From: Udeniomyces pyricola | Lineage: Eukaryota; Basidiomycota; Tremellomycetes; Cystofilobasidiales; Mrakiaceae | Direction: 5' to 3' | Assembly: GCA_039545295.1 (NCBI GenBank) | Contig: BCIK01000004.1 | Location: 869,389-933,388 of the forward strand | DNA length: 64,000 bases | Shown here: in pieces, positions 36,801 through 49,329 of the stretch | How the letters are laid out: the number at the start of each line of letters is the position of its first letter | Position numbering within the stretch: the stretch's first letter is position 1 | Notes under the pieces: model-generated | What the model saw: the letters and a program-made list of their open reading frames with translations, nothing else | Told to the model about the DNA's origin: nothing | Database searches by the model: none | Program-made: the position numbers and the translations under genes

Positions 36801-38235
36801 GCTCTCAAGCGAAACTCTCTGCCCCCGATCGTCACTCACAACATGGCCGATGACGCCTCGGATCCCGTCCTGAACCAGATCAGGCGCGTCCAGCTCTTTA
36901 ACCGCAAGACGGACCGAGTCAAGGTCATCTTCCACCCAGAGTTCCTCAACTCCAACAACCCCATCCTTGGACTTGATTACGAGGACTTTGTTCGAGGTTG
37001 CCACATGGGTGTTTTCCCGTCGTATTACGAGCCGTGGGGATAGTACGTGTTCTGTTCATTTTGATTCCCTTTGTTCCTGCCGATCATGTGTTCAAGACTG
37101 ATGATTCACCATGTCTGTTGGTATCTCCCATCTAGCACTCCCGCCGAGTGCACCGTCATGGGTATCCCTTCCATCACGACCAACCTGTCGGGTTTCGGTT
37201 GCTTCATGGACGAGCTCATCGAAAACTCGCAGGACTACGGTATCTACATCGTCGACCGAAGGATGAAGAGCGTCGAGGACTCGTGCAACCAACTCGCTGT
37301 ACGTGATTTGCACATACTATCGCCTGCTCCTGCTCGATTTCAGATGTATCGATCCCTGACATCAGTCGTCCTTACATCTTTTCCACTGCTGCATTTCGGT
37401 ATCTACAGGAACAAATGTTCTCGTTCGTGACCAAGACCCGTCGACAACGTATCAACCAGCGAAACCGAACGGAGCGACTCTCGGATCTGCTCGACTGGAA
37501 GAGTCTTGGGCTCGAGTACGCCAAGGCGAGACAGCTTGCGCTCAGGAGGGCGTACCCGGACGTAAGTTCAAATTGGGAGGCTTTGCTTGTCTTCGTCGTC
37601 TTGAGCTTCCAGGTTCATCGAGCTGACCGCATTTCATGAACCGTTTGCAAATCATCTCCTGCCTTCATTCGGATGGTGCGTAGTCGTTTGATGACGAGGA
37701 ACCCGATTTCCATGGTATCAACAAGGTAGGCCGCCCGATGAGCGAGCCTGGAAGCCCGAGGTTCCGAAGCGGCGCTATGACTCCTGGAGGTGAGCAATCC
37801 TCGCTTGTGCTTTGCTCTTTTCTCATCTCTTGATCGGAGTCAACTGCTGACGGTATGAATGCATGCGATCGTAGATATGGGCACGCTGACCGAGGAGATG
37901 CAGCACCTCGGCACGTCGGACTACATGGGTGGCAAGTGTAAGTAACACCTATCTCCGCTTCAGGAATCTCAATGTGATCAGACTGACTAATTCAGCTCTG
38001 TCTCTCTCCCTGTTTGTCCAATATAGTCTGGCATTCGATGACTTCTGACAAAGATGAAGATGAGGACGCCTACCCTTTCCCGCTTGTCCTTCGACGAGAC
38101 CGATCCTCATCCATCGCCTCGGGCGTCTCAACCCCATCCGGTGGGCTGAGGCTAACTGAGACTGACCTTACTCAGGCCGATGAAGCCCTCGGAAAGTACG
38201 GAGGTAGCAACGGTCAACAGCCTCATCCTCAGTAG
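33837..38235 (+). CDS. GSY1: Glycogen synthase
   Basis: Glycogen synthase (GT3) adds glucose from UDP-glucose to glycogen in the cytoplasm. Sixteen exons close to 734 residues: 33837-33906, 34431-34485, 34684-34723, 34874-34882, 35062-35216, 35362-35479, 35561-35787, 35896-35996, 36086-36304, 36427-36622, 36722-37042, 37136-37298, 37409-37561, 37684-37789, 37875-37937, 38027-38235. Family marks: [20 protein letters not shown] at the N-terminus, [56 protein letters not shown] with the acceptor/donor-site glutamates, and the arginine cluster [19 protein letters not shown] that senses glucose-6-phosphate. The C-terminal tail ([25 protein letters not shown]) has Ser-Pro and Arg-x-x-Ser sites as in the phosphorylated tail of yeast Gsy2. 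Exon 4 is only 9 nt (Ser-Ala-Pro). Confidence 0.96.
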
Positions 38236-39053
38236 TTAGATAGAAGAAAAGCGGATCAGCATCTTCTTGCTCTTCTCCCGTGCTGACTCCGAACATCTCG
38301 TCCGGAGCCCCCCCCCCCCCCCCTTCCCCTTCTTTGCCCTGAACGCGCGCTGTCGACGCTCATCTGGTTCCCACACTTTTTTTTCTTCTACGCCTTTTCT
38401 CGACAAAAACTCTCTCCCACTAATCTTTTCCTCACCATAGTACCCCACTCTGTTTTTTTTTCTTTCTTTTTCTGCCTTTTCATGATTGTCCGACCCCAAA
38501 TTCACCCACCCCCCACCCCCCTCCCCTATCTCTTCTTGCTATTTCTTGAACTTCCTTTTCCGTTTTTTTTTATTATTCTTTATCTTGTCGTCTTTCCCTT
38601 TTTCTTTTTCCATTCTCCTGTGACTCGCCTGTCTCTTTCCTTTTTTTTTTCTTCTTTTTCTTCTTCTTCTATCGTCCAACCTCGCTTCCATTTCTAAGAA
38701 AAAAACATTGTACTTTGATAAAACATGTGATCTGCGTTTTCTTTTTCGTTCAGTCTTGAGTCGAGCTCTTGGGATTCATCAATGATCAGGCGTCATCGGG
38801 CTGATCGTCTCCTTTGAACATCCCAATCGTCGGTTTCGTCTCTGCATAGTCGGAGAGTAGTCCAACTACTGATGGTTGCGGTCGTCGTAAGGGCTCCCAC
38901 CATACATGACACCGGCCGTAATAATGATGATATTATCGTGTAGTGTAGAAACCTGGGTCGCTTGGATCATGCATGTATTTACCTCCCCTCTCTAGACTAG
39001 CACCCACGCTCTCCCTTCTCTCTCTCTCTCTCTCTCCGTTCACGCTCGGTCGG
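38236..39053. other. Convergent 3' region glycogen synthase / cupin gene
   Basis: This 818-nt stretch holds a 16-nt poly-C run (38308-38323) and a T-rich stretch (38440-38700) in the glycogen-synthase 3' flank, then ordinary sequence. A (TC)n run of about 20 nt lies at 39018-39037. No gene is supported. Confidence 0.55.
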
Positions 39054-40337
39054 TCACGCCTTGACTTCCTTTTTATCTTTGACGATCGCTCGGCCCGGCT
39101 GGTGTTCGTCTTCGACGACCCAGCATTCGGCGAGGTTCGGTCGGACAGGCACGGCGTCAGTAAGAACGCATGTCCAACGGGCCGGGAACGTCGTATCGTT
39201 ACGCCAGGCGTGGATCCTGCAATAAGATCGTGAGGATTTCGAGATGAGATACGCCGGTTCCAAGAAGGGGGGGGGGGAAAGATTAGAAGGTTTTGGGAAG
39301 TGAGCAGTTGCGATTTTGGGTAGGAGTCGCGTTTCCCACCATTATGCGTATGAGCTGAGTGAGACATATATATATATATATCGTTTTTTTTTTTCAGAAA
39401 CGGATTAACGCCCAATCCTTCCCTCTCTCAGGTTACCGTCATCTCAGAACCTGAAGCATCTCAAACAAAAGAGAGGTGGAAGACACTGGGAGAACTCACG
39501 TTCCTCGTTGAACGACGACTTCTCCGACATGTACCGTCGTCTCCCTCAGTGCCGGATTGGTGGCGCCTCGAGTCAACTTCGAAGGGGGCCAGTCTGAAGG
39601 CACAGAAGGGGTGAGAGGCGTGAGTAAAGTCAATGTTCCGTGAGTGACGATGTTGTAGTCCAGAGATGAGGTTCGATGCTGTTTTTTGTGTAGGGCAAAG
39701 AGAAGAGGAAAAGGAAGAGGAAAACGATCATATGGATGGTCTACTTTAGCTCGTCCGTCTTTAAAGGGAACTGAGAGTTGGGAGATGGACTTACCATGGG
39801 CGTCACTTGGCCTGGCTCAAGGGTCGTCGTCCGACAGTTAGATCCATTCCGCACGACGAGGTGGTCAGGTGGTGTTAGAGCTCGATCGACGCTAATCCAT
39901 CGGATAACAAGTGAGATAAAGTGGAATCGAGTATTGTTTTGCATAGTCGGTCAGAAAACGGAGGTCAGGGTGAGGACATTTTAGTAAGATGAGCTGAGGT
40001 TAATAGACGATCAGTTCCCTGATGCCTTGGAATACTCATAGGCTAAACGGCGTGAAAGTCGAAGCCAATGAACATTGCGGGAGGTGTTGGAAGAGGTAAG
40101 AACCCACTCGATTTTCTCATCAGCCGGCGTAGATCCCCACCAGATCTGACCGTTGTGAAGCTGACCGTAATCGTCGTCGATCAAGATGGACACCGCTGGC
40201 TCGAGCGCACTATCACTACTACTGCACGAAGGGCTTGCCGTAGGATGATCATCGAGGTTGTCGAAGTGGGCAAGGTTCGAGTGGGTAGTAACGATTCGTC
40301 GGGTTGGTGGGAGGACTTGAGCTGAGCTTGAGGACAT
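39054..40337 (-). CDS. Small single-domain cupin protein
   Basis: A cupin_2-type beta-barrel protein; members of this family bind a metal or small molecule, but substrate and reaction cannot be inferred. The start is the ATG at 40337, MSSSSAQVLPPTRRIVTTHS, the usual RR(I/V)VT opening of fungal cupins. The barrel is clear in the last exons: exon 39678-39500 gives HRTSSLDYNIVTHGTLTLL with the first metal-site histidine, and its end joins exon 39216-39054 as VGEVVVQRGTIHAWRNDT with the second conserved histidine. The preceding exon ends LEPGQVTPM at about 39795, directly before HRTSSLD, so the motif G-x-x-x-P-M-H-R-T-x-S-L-D-Y is intact. The join between the first exon (containing GQIWWGSTPADEKIEW) and the second exon is not resolved in phase. 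The gene is divergent from beta-mannosidase. Confidence 0.8.
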
Positions 40338-40853
40338 GTTGGTAAGGGGAGCAAGTATGGAAGAGAGGGAGCCTGCACGTCTCACGGATTGTGGGACAAG
40401 AGAGGGAAGGTTAGTTCATCGGAGTTGGAGATGGCCCGGATTGTTGCACCGACGCTCCGAGATCATCGAGTTCTTTCCGTGCGCGTAATTATATGTGACA
40501 TTAACGTACTAGCGGCATGGGTTGTGCAGGCCACAGGTGAATGTTTTCTGCCTTGTTTGAATCGATTCAAGTGCCCAAACTGATCATGCATGTTTGCGAA
40601 ATTCAGAGTAATTCTCCACCTATAAGGGAGCCAGCTGCAACGTACGTTGTTAATGGACACAACGTCCGACACAACGTCATCTCCGAGATTCTTCCCGTGG
40701 GCCTGCCAGATTTCGAACCGGTCCGAACCAACCCGGATATAACCTGCAGACCTTTCTACATCTACTATCAAGACCTAACCACAAATACTCACTCACATCT
40801 TCTCTCACGCTCACCTTACCAAGAGACTTTGTTCAACCCTATTCCCATCCGAT
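40338..40853. promoter_or_regulatory. Divergent promoter cupin / beta-mannosidase
   Basis: This 516-nt region separates the cupin start (40337, minus) from the beta-mannosidase start (40854, plus). It is not strongly biased in composition except for a modestly pyrimidine-rich leader near 40760-40853. No defined factor site was recognised. Confidence 0.45.
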
Positions 40854-43800
40854 ATGCCACTCGAGACGATTCCTCTTGACCAAGATTGGCAGTTCGCTCA
40901 ACTGATTCCTCCGAGCACGCCGGCCACCCCCGATACAGACGATCAAGATAGTCCACAGCGCCAGCCACAATCCGCATTGAAATGGTACAATATCGCGAGT
41001 CGCATACCTACAACAGTCCATGTTGAGCTGCTCAAAGCAGGAAGGATCCCAGATCCATTCAAGGGGATGAACGAGTCGAAGGTTCAATGTGAGTGTCCCT
41101 GAGTGTAGATTGCAGATCTACAACTACCTTTGGTCATGAGATGCTGGGCGAAGTCCAACCCAGGTCGACGGTCGACGCTGTCTTATGCGTCAAGCGGAAG
41201 GAGTATTCTTTCCAGGTTTTGCATCAGCGTCAACTAACGGATCGAAAGCGTTCTTTTGCGCACGCGACATTTAGGGGTGGGAGAATCCGACTGGATCTTC
41301 AAACGCACGTTTCAGCTTAACGACGAGCATCTCAAGCGACCCAACATCGACCTTTGTCTCGATGGTCTCGATACGTACTGTGATGTTTACCTGGTGCGTT
41401 TCTTCTTCTTTTCCGATACAATGCAAATCACGCGGAATGGTATCTTCCATCCAGGTCTCATACTTACTCGGGTACACGATGCTGAATCATGTGGTCATTG
41501 CAGAACGATATTCGAATCCTTACATCAACGAACCAATTTCACGCCCATCGCGTTCCTATCAAAATTCACTTGCGTTTCCAGGGCCTTAATGAGCTTCGAC
41601 TCGTCTTCCAAAGCGCTTGGGTCAGAGGAAAGCAAGAAGAGAAGGAGAACGGAGGTTAGTCGTCTGCTGCATGATGCTTGCGGTTGTGACGTGGCTACGA
41701 ACGCCGGGCAGATAGGAGATGATGGACTCTCAACGTTATGGACTGATGGGTCTGTGTCGTTTCGATGTTGGGTCTTTCTCGACAGGTCCCAAGAAACTTT
41801 GGAATGGAGACTCATCTAGACTCTACGTCCGTAAAGCTCAGGTAAGGTCTGCCCTACCTGAGATCCACTACGTACGACGTTTAGATGAGCTGACCCCGCT
41901 TTAATACCTGATGAATCCCCCTTTGAAACTGATGCGACCTAGTATAATTACGGATGGGACTGGGGACCTGTCTTGATGACGTGCGGCCCATGGAAACCGA
42001 TTCATATCGAGGCATACATGAGCCGAATCACCGACGTCCGTGTCGACCCTATCGTCCATGAAGATCTCAATCGACCCTTGTTGGAGGTAACGGTTGAGTA
42101 GGTCCTCATTTGTCTACCATATTGAGCCCTCCTATCGAACCAATCACAGGTGTCATGCCCCTTTGTTAATGCCTATGTTTGATCAATCGTACCAGAACCC
42201 TTTGCACTTCGCCAGACTGTACCATCCTCGTTGCTCTCAAGGACCAAAACGGACACGTTATTCGATCAGGCACTGCCAAGGACAGGAAACTGTCATGGCA
42301 TTTTGAAAAGGATGAAGTTCAACTTTGGTACGCACGAAAATCCTACAAGCGTGATCATCGCGCGTACTCGTGTATCTTTGATATCACGTCTGTTTCGCTG
42401 ATCCTCCTGGACATATTGGCTTCTAACACGGTTTCTTTTTGAACGCCAGGTATCCAATCAAGTACGGGTCTCAGCCCCTCTATAAGGTCGAGGTCTTCCT
42501 CATAGGTTCGAACTCCTCTGTCCCCCTCGATACGCATACTTCCCGAATCGGTTTCCGGCGAGCCCGAGTCGTCGAGCAACCTCTCGTAGGTCAGGAGGGC
42601 ACGTCGTTCTTCTTTGAGATTAACGGAGTGAGAATCTTTGCGGGAGGAAGTAACTGGATACCTGGAGACAGTTTCTTGACCGAGTGAGTTCCTTGCTTCT
42701 GTCTTTTGGGGGTAGGGACGGCCGGGGGGGAGACGGGCGTGGTGCGGGACAGAGAGAAATGAACACAAGATTTTCGTTTACTCAGAAGGACGCAGAAGCT
42801 AATCAAGCGGATCTGACTGATTCTTCCTCGATGCATCATGGTTTATAAATCGATATGTCTAAGGATGCGAGAAGACCGATACCGGGCTTGGCTCCAGCTT
42901 GCAGCCGATGGGAACCAAAATATGAGTGAGTACGATACCCCTTTTTCGGTTCCAAATAGAGTGTGTCAAGACTGGAATATAGCAACAAGATCAAAGATGC
43001 CTGAGTAATGGAATGACTCAAGGCTTATTTTTCTCCTGGATCAACTCGCAGTTCGTGTGTGGGCCGGAGGAATATACGAGTCTGATGCTTTCTACGAGGT
43101 ATGACGTGCCTTCTCAAACGTTCTTCATCACACATCCATCTCCTCGTGATGTTACTCGGGGATCCTCAAGGATCCGACCGTAAATGAACCTGACTTGACG
43201 ATCCCTCTCTCAACCTCTTGATGGATTGCTTCTCCTTTAGATATGCGATGAGCTTGGCCTCATCGTCTGGCAGGACTTCATGTTTGCTTGCGGACAGTAT
43301 CCCGCTCATGATGCGTTTCTGGAGAGCGTCAGGATCGAAGCCGAGCAAGCCGTTAAACGGTTGAGAACGCATCCTTCCGTCGTCATCTTTGTGAGGCTAT
43401 TTAGAAACGGGGTTCATGTTGTGCGCGGCGGACTAGTTTGAGGGGGATCCGTATACTGAGTTGGATTGAAGGCTTCTGATTGACTTCACTGATACTTTCG
43501 GATGCAACCCGACCCCTTGCACCGACCATGGCATCAATACTGATTTCTTCTTCGGTTTTCTTTTTTTTTTCTTTTTTTTTTGTAGGCCGGCAACAACGAA
43601 GACTATCAGTTGGCAGAAAGCGAAGGACTCGACACAACAAACGTTTCGATGCATTCAGACGATATTATTGATCATCATGGAACAGATCCTCGCAAGACTA
43701 ACTTTCCAGCGTGAGTCGAGTTCCCGAAACCTCGTTGTTTCGACGACGAAGAAGGAATGCCAAGATCGGGGCGATTACTTCTTGTTTTCTGTCGCCGTCT

Positions 43801-46324
43801 AGGAGCTGATGTCAACTTTCATCTGTCGATTGATGCTGTCCTTGGAGGTAATAGTCGATATATCTATGAGCAAATGGTAAGACCTTCTCTCTTTCCAGGT
43901 CGATTCGCGCCTTGGTCGTCTAGCCCTTGCAAGGTATCTTTTCCAGCTGCTGACATCAAATACCAACAATATGTGGCCTTTCAGTTACCTTCCGTCGTAA
44001 CCCAACATTCCTCTATCCACTATCACCGGGGCTCTCCTTACGGTGGCGTCACTACGCGCGACCCGACCATCGGAGACATCCATCAATGGAACGTCTGGCA
44101 CGGCACTCAAGAACCCTGGGCAAACTGGGACAAGCTCGCAGGGAGATTCGTCTCGGAGTTTGGCATGCAAGGTGCACCAGCGATCGAGACGATGGACTAT
44201 TGGTTGGATGGGCAGACTGAGGAAAGGTTTCCTCAGAGTAGGTCAGTGAGATGCCCTGTTCTCCTTTTTCTTCTTTTTCGTATTGTAGTGTAGGTCATTC
44301 CTTGTGTGTGAGTTTGTTGACTGATCCATTGTGTGTCATCTTCTTTGATCTGTTTTCCTGGATTCTCAGAACCAACTGCTGGCATAACAAAGCAGACGGG
44401 TTCGAACGTCGTCTCGCCCTCTATGTAATTGAAAACTTTCGACTGGACTCGTATGACATGGAAGAGTGAGTTGATGTCCTTGGCTGTCCCTTCCTCCTCC
44501 CTTACCCTTCAATCCTCTCCTTGGACCTCGTGTCGCTCTGACCTCTTTTTTCCTCTGTTGCCCAGTTACGTATACTTAACGCAGCTTATGCAAGCTGATT
44601 GCTTGAGCGCCGCCTACCGTCTCTGGCGACGCGAGTGGCGCGGTCCAGGCAGAGAGTTCGTCGCAGGCGCTTTGGTCTGGCAACTCAACGGTACGCTCAT
44701 CAATTCCTTGTCCCCCCCCCCTTTTTTTTTGTCTCTTCTCCCACCTTGTTCTTGTCGTCCTCATTCCACTCTTCATCTTCTTTCCTCCAATCTGCTGGGC
44801 CTCAAACCCAACAGACTGCTGGCCAACGACGAGTTGGTCCATCGTTGACTACTTTCTTCGCCCTAAACCGAGCTATCACGCTATTAAACGAGAGCTCGCA
44901 CCGTTCAGTATGTACCCACCTATACATAGCTTGATTGACTGCCTATGATGGTTCAAAGAGTTGCGTGGTTGCGTGACATGAAGGTCGGACTTTGGGGTAC
45001 GAAAGGGACATGTGTCATAGGATTGGGTTGCAGACGTCGTCAAAACGAGCTGATTCTGTTTACTTCTCTTTCTTCTTTCGTGTTCACCGATAATTCACTT
45101 CCTCCTCATCCGCCTGGATCGTTTCTCCTTCTATCTCTACACCTCTCTCTCATCCCCGGAAGCCGTTAACCTCACCCGAACTTCGATCCTAACCTACACT
45201 TCCCCTTCGAACCTCCCCTCGACCGCGGTCAGAACGGACCACCTCGATCTCTGGGCGACCAACTCGACGGTCCACCCGAAACGCGTCGGGATCTACCTAT
45301 CCGTCTTTTCGCTGGACACAGGAGCGCGGATCTTTCCGACCGCTCGGATGGGTTCGGATACGGACGACGGCGCGAAGCCGACGATGATCGTGGTTCTGGC
45401 TCCGAACGCATGCACAGAGATATGGGAGAAAGTCAAGATTCCAGGGTTGGACGAACCGGAGTCGACGAGGAAAGAGTTCAAGTCGTCATCATCGACCCTA
45501 GCGGAGGAAGAGGATCGGCAGCCCGAGGTCGTCGTAGGGGTCAACATGTGCGATGAAGAGAATGGAGAGGTTTTGGCGAGGTTTGGTGAGTTCTATCTCA
45601 GATTCAGACACAACGAAAAAGGGGGTATATTGCGAATGAATGATCTATGTATCGTTTCGATCTGCCTTTCTTTCCTTTTCCTCCTCTGTCATCATGTCCT
45701 TTACGATTGCTAACTTATAAGGACCGAACTTATCGGCACGGTGTTTTCCGGGTTTTTTATTTTATTTTATTTTTTGTTTTATTTTAAAAAGCCGATTGGC
45801 CTGTCCCTTCTAAATACACGCATCCTCCATCGACGCTGGACCACCACCGCCATCATCATCACTCTCCCCTCACGCTCACGCTTTCTGGTCCTCCTGATGC
45901 GTCGTCGTCATCGTCATCGTCGGGGTCGGTCGAGACGAGAGCTTTTGAGCCTCCTTCTTCTTCAACTTCTATTTCTTCTTCTGGGTTTCCTCAAACCCTC
46001 ACGGTCCAAACGACGTATCCCATCAAAGGCCTTGTCTTCAGCGTCCGAAAAAGCCAAGGGCTCATTCTTCACCCCGACCCAGACTCAGACTCAGACGAAG
46101 AAGAAAACGCGCCACCAGACGAACGAAAGCAGAAGTGGAAGCAAGACACCGAACCGGATGATGTCAAGGGTCGACGTGACGTCGAGGTCGTCTTTGAGGA
46201 TCAAGGAATCGATGTGATGCCGGGAGATATGGTTCGGGTAGGGGTTCGAGGGTTGGAAGGAAGAGAGGTCGAGATGAGGTATGTTGGGCAGGATAGATCG
46301 AAGATGAGGAGAGGAAAGCGATAG
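40854..46324 (+). CDS. Beta-mannosidase, glycoside hydrolase family 2
   Basis: The enzyme releases mannose from the non-reducing end of beta-1,4-mannosides. Eighteen exons close to 1004 residues: 40854-41088, 41275-41393, 41504-41654, 41786-41841, 41943-42097, 42196-42327, 42450-42683, 42864-42925, 43052-43098, 43241-43390, 43586-43710, 43855-43876, 43985-44241, 44370-44465, 44566-44690, 44815-44907, 45163-45585, 45792-46324. Markers in order: TTVHVELLKAGRIPDPFKGM, VGESDWIFKRTF, LWNGDSSRLYVRKAQYNYGW, INGVRIFAGGSNWIPGD, IVWQDFMFACGQYP, AGNNEDYQ with the acid/base glutamate (codon 43598-43600), and FVSEFGMQG with the nucleophile glutamate (codon 44156-44158). No signal peptide is seen, so an intracellular enzyme is likely. 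The last exon carries a Ser/His/acidic insertion (about 45840-46110) before a conserved-looking end. Exon 12 is 22 nt. Confidence 0.95.
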
Positions 46325-47155
46325 GTAGTAGTAGATGGTGGGGAAGAAAAGTGGTAGAGAGAAGTAGAAGGGAGCGAGGACAGGGGGCATGGGGGGGGGG
46401 GGGGGGATGTTGGGTGGGGAGTAGATGAAGGAACATTGGTCGGAACGGGTTGGAAACCAACAAAAAGACCTTGATTTTGAACTCTTATCAGCCAGCTTGG
46501 GCTTTCTTCCAGTTCCAGATTATTCCAGATCTCCATATATCATTACCATGAAATTTCCTGAGAGACACCAACAAACGATCAGGGGCACTTTTCCATTCCA
46601 ACCCCCCATCAGCGTTGACCGATTTGAGGTTCAGTTCGATGGGATTTAGAAATCAATCTCCCTGCCATATATCATGATACCCAGGTATTCATCGTTGTCG
46701 TCGCGTTTCCTTTGACATGAAGCTTTTTCTTCTTCTTCCGATATATTAACTGAGGAACGCTCGCACTTTCCATCTCCAGTTCTACCTTCTACCAATATAT
46801 ATATATATATGGATGATCTCTTCAGTCATATCGGCGAGGACGAAAAGAAAAAACAAAATGAAACCAAAACAAAACAGCAGAAAATAAAGAGGCGAGGGAA
46901 GGGGGGGGGGGGAGAGCGAGCAACGACCTATTATTCGGCCATGTTGAATCACACTTTCCAGAACCTTATGATTCCTGAGGCACTCCACGCCACGCCACGC
47001 CACACACATTCGCCTTTTTTTTGTCTCTTTCCCCTTCGCCGACGCATCTACCTTGCCTCAGATGCCAAGCGCAATCCTCCCTCTCCCATCTCCCAACCTC
47101 CCCACAAATCAACCACCCCCTGAGCCCTCATTTTTTTTTCTTCTTCTCATCAAAC
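46325..47155. other. Convergent 3' region beta-mannosidase / ETF beta
   Basis: This 831-nt stretch has two poly-G runs on the plus strand, 16 nt at 46391-46406 and 12 nt at 46901-46912, and a (TA)n run at 46795-46810. The word CCACG is tandemly repeated near 46986-47002. No gene is supported; short frames here are low complexity. Confidence 0.5.
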
Positions 47156-49329
47156 TCACGCCAATCCATCCGCCTTCAACCTTTGGACGAGTTCCTCGAC
47201 CGAGCCAACTTTGCCACCTCCCACCCGTGGCGCGGGTTCGGCCAGGTTGACAATTTGCAGCCGCGGTTGGACGTCGACCGAGAGGTCCGCCGGCGTCAGC
47301 GTCTCGAGCGGCTTCTTCTTGGCTTTCATGACTGTGCGAAAAAGGGAATGGAATATAATGCAAGGGGATATAAAAAGAGCGGAGAGGAGAAGAATTGAGG
47401 ATTGAGGTGAGCGATCATGCGAGTTCTCGAAGAGGAAGTACGCTGAAGGAAAGGAAGATGCAAATGAAAGGTAGGATAGAGGCAAGCAGTCACGAACTGT
47501 TAGGGAGGGTCGCGTAACGAGGCTCATTCAATCTATTTTCGTTGCCATTACATTTGACATCACGACGGTAACAGTGATGATGACGGCGAGTGTGAAAAGT
47601 CCAGGGAAGATGAGGAGTTATTGGAAAGGGGAGGGGGGGGGGAGAAAAGGATAGGATTAAGAACAGAATAAGCGTCAGCAAAGCAAAAATAGAAAAAACC
47701 CAGAAGAAACTGTCTTTCCCCATGTCTTTTTTCTGATTCTCTTGCCCTTCAATCCCTGCTAAAATGAAGAACGTTTTGGTTGACGTATAGAACGAACCGA
47801 AGATCCGTCGTGATGACCATGGGGAGCGTCCCCTGGACCGTCTCGAGTCCACCATCGATCTCCCGGGTAACTTTGACGGATTTTCTATCGTTTTAGGGAG
47901 AGAAAACGACCAAACAATATGATGGTATTAGATATTGTGTCAAGAAAGGGTTGAAAAGGAAAGAACAAAGTCGTCAAGTCCAAGCGTTCAGCCGATATGC
48001 CATCTAGCCTGGGTATAGCTCCGTCGCTTTCTGCTCGATCTCGCCTTGTTTCCAATTCCCCTGGAAGGCTTTGTTAGTGGGCCCAACTTTCCAAGTATTG
48101 TCCCCCGCCAAAGCGGTCTGAACCCAGGGCGATCGTCAATATTCTTCAGACTGTACTCACCCATCCTCTCCGACATCGACCGCGCTCGCAAACGTGCCCT
48201 GGCTCCAACCCATGAGACCGGCCAAGATCTGACCTGTCTGGCTGGCATCGCTGTCGATGGACTGCTTGCCCATGAGGACGAGATCGTACTTGGTCTCTCG
48301 GTTGAGAACGGCTTGAAGCAGCTTGCCGACGGCAAGAGGCTCGGGCGAGGAGGGAGCATCGGGAGGAAGAGTGATGTGGATGGCGTTGTCCTACACACAC
48401 ATATATATATACACAAGAGTGTTGACACGAGTTTGTAATCATCAGTCGCGTGGTCACTCGAAAGGGAAATGAAGGACCGCTGTCGCATTCTAACGCATGA
48501 AGCCTTGGGAAACCCGACGGAAGAAAGGGCCCGAATGGCGACTCACAGCACCCATGGCGAGTCCCGTCCTGAGGGTCTCGACGCTCTTGGCCGGTCCGAT
48601 GGAGACGACGGTGATCTTGTCGACTTTGTTGGGCCCATCCTTGTGCTTGGCTCGAAGACGGAGGGATTCCTCGACAGCTGTGACGAAAGGGGAAAGAATG
48701 GGAGTGGCAACGTAAGACATGCAATCACCGGGAAAGAAAGAAGCCGGTCAGAAAGGCAAAGGAAAAGGGGGGGGGGAGACAGAGCTTGTATGGAAACCGC
48801 AGACGTGCGATATTGATGATTGAGGAAGCGACGCGTACCAATCTCATCGAACGGGTTCTGGTGGGCGACAGTGATAGCACGTCGAGATCAGCCCGATCAT
48901 ACAAAAGAAGGAGAAGGAACAAAGGTCGAATCACATGAGCTTTCTCATTCCGCTGTTGCCCTGAAGAAAGCCGGTCCAAAACGGAACGCATATTGCGAAC
49001 GTGAGGGGGGGGGGGGGGAGCAGAAGTCAAGGACAAACCATGGAGTGTTTTGGGCTGTGATCGACCCCTTTACCATCGGCGGCGATCCTGACCTTACTAG
49101 ATTTAGCGAACCCAGGGCGAGGGAGGATGGTAAAAGGCGTAAGGGAGGGAAGGAAGCAAGGAGATTGGCCGAAAGAGGAGGGCGGGGCAAGGATGAGTCA
49201 ATGAGTTAACATGCAAGCAGGGAGAACGCGTCGGGACGACTTGTTTGATACGGGGACTAACACCGTGTAGTCAATAGCACGCTTGACGGGGACAAGAATG
49301 TTGAGGAGTCTGGAAGGCGTAGGGTGCAT
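47156..49329 (-). CDS. ETFB: Electron transfer flavoprotein beta subunit
   Basis: ETF beta pairs with ETF alpha in the mitochondrial matrix and carries electrons from acyl-CoA and related dehydrogenases to ETF-ubiquinone oxidoreductase; the beta chain binds AMP. Eight exons close to 267 residues: 49329-49262, 49096-49039, 48857-48839, 48677-48547, 48390-48161, 47884-47798, 47532-47498, 47331-47156. The chain begins MHPTPSRLLNILVPVKRAID and continues as VKVRIAADGKGVDHSPKHSM, NPFDEIAVEESLRLR, SIGPAKSVETLRTGLAMGA, YDLVLMGKQSIDSDASQTGQ, then the ETF beta signature VTREIDGGLETVQGTLPMVI, and LNEPRYATLPNIMKAKKK before the C-terminal helix. The N-terminus needs no separate long targeting peptide, as in other ETFB proteins. 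Exon 3 is only 19 nt. Confidence 0.96.

Noticed and set aside
40338..40385. Cupin start at 40385
   Set aside because: The codon there is GTG on the minus strand; the first ATG (40337) gives the usual fungal cupin N-terminus.
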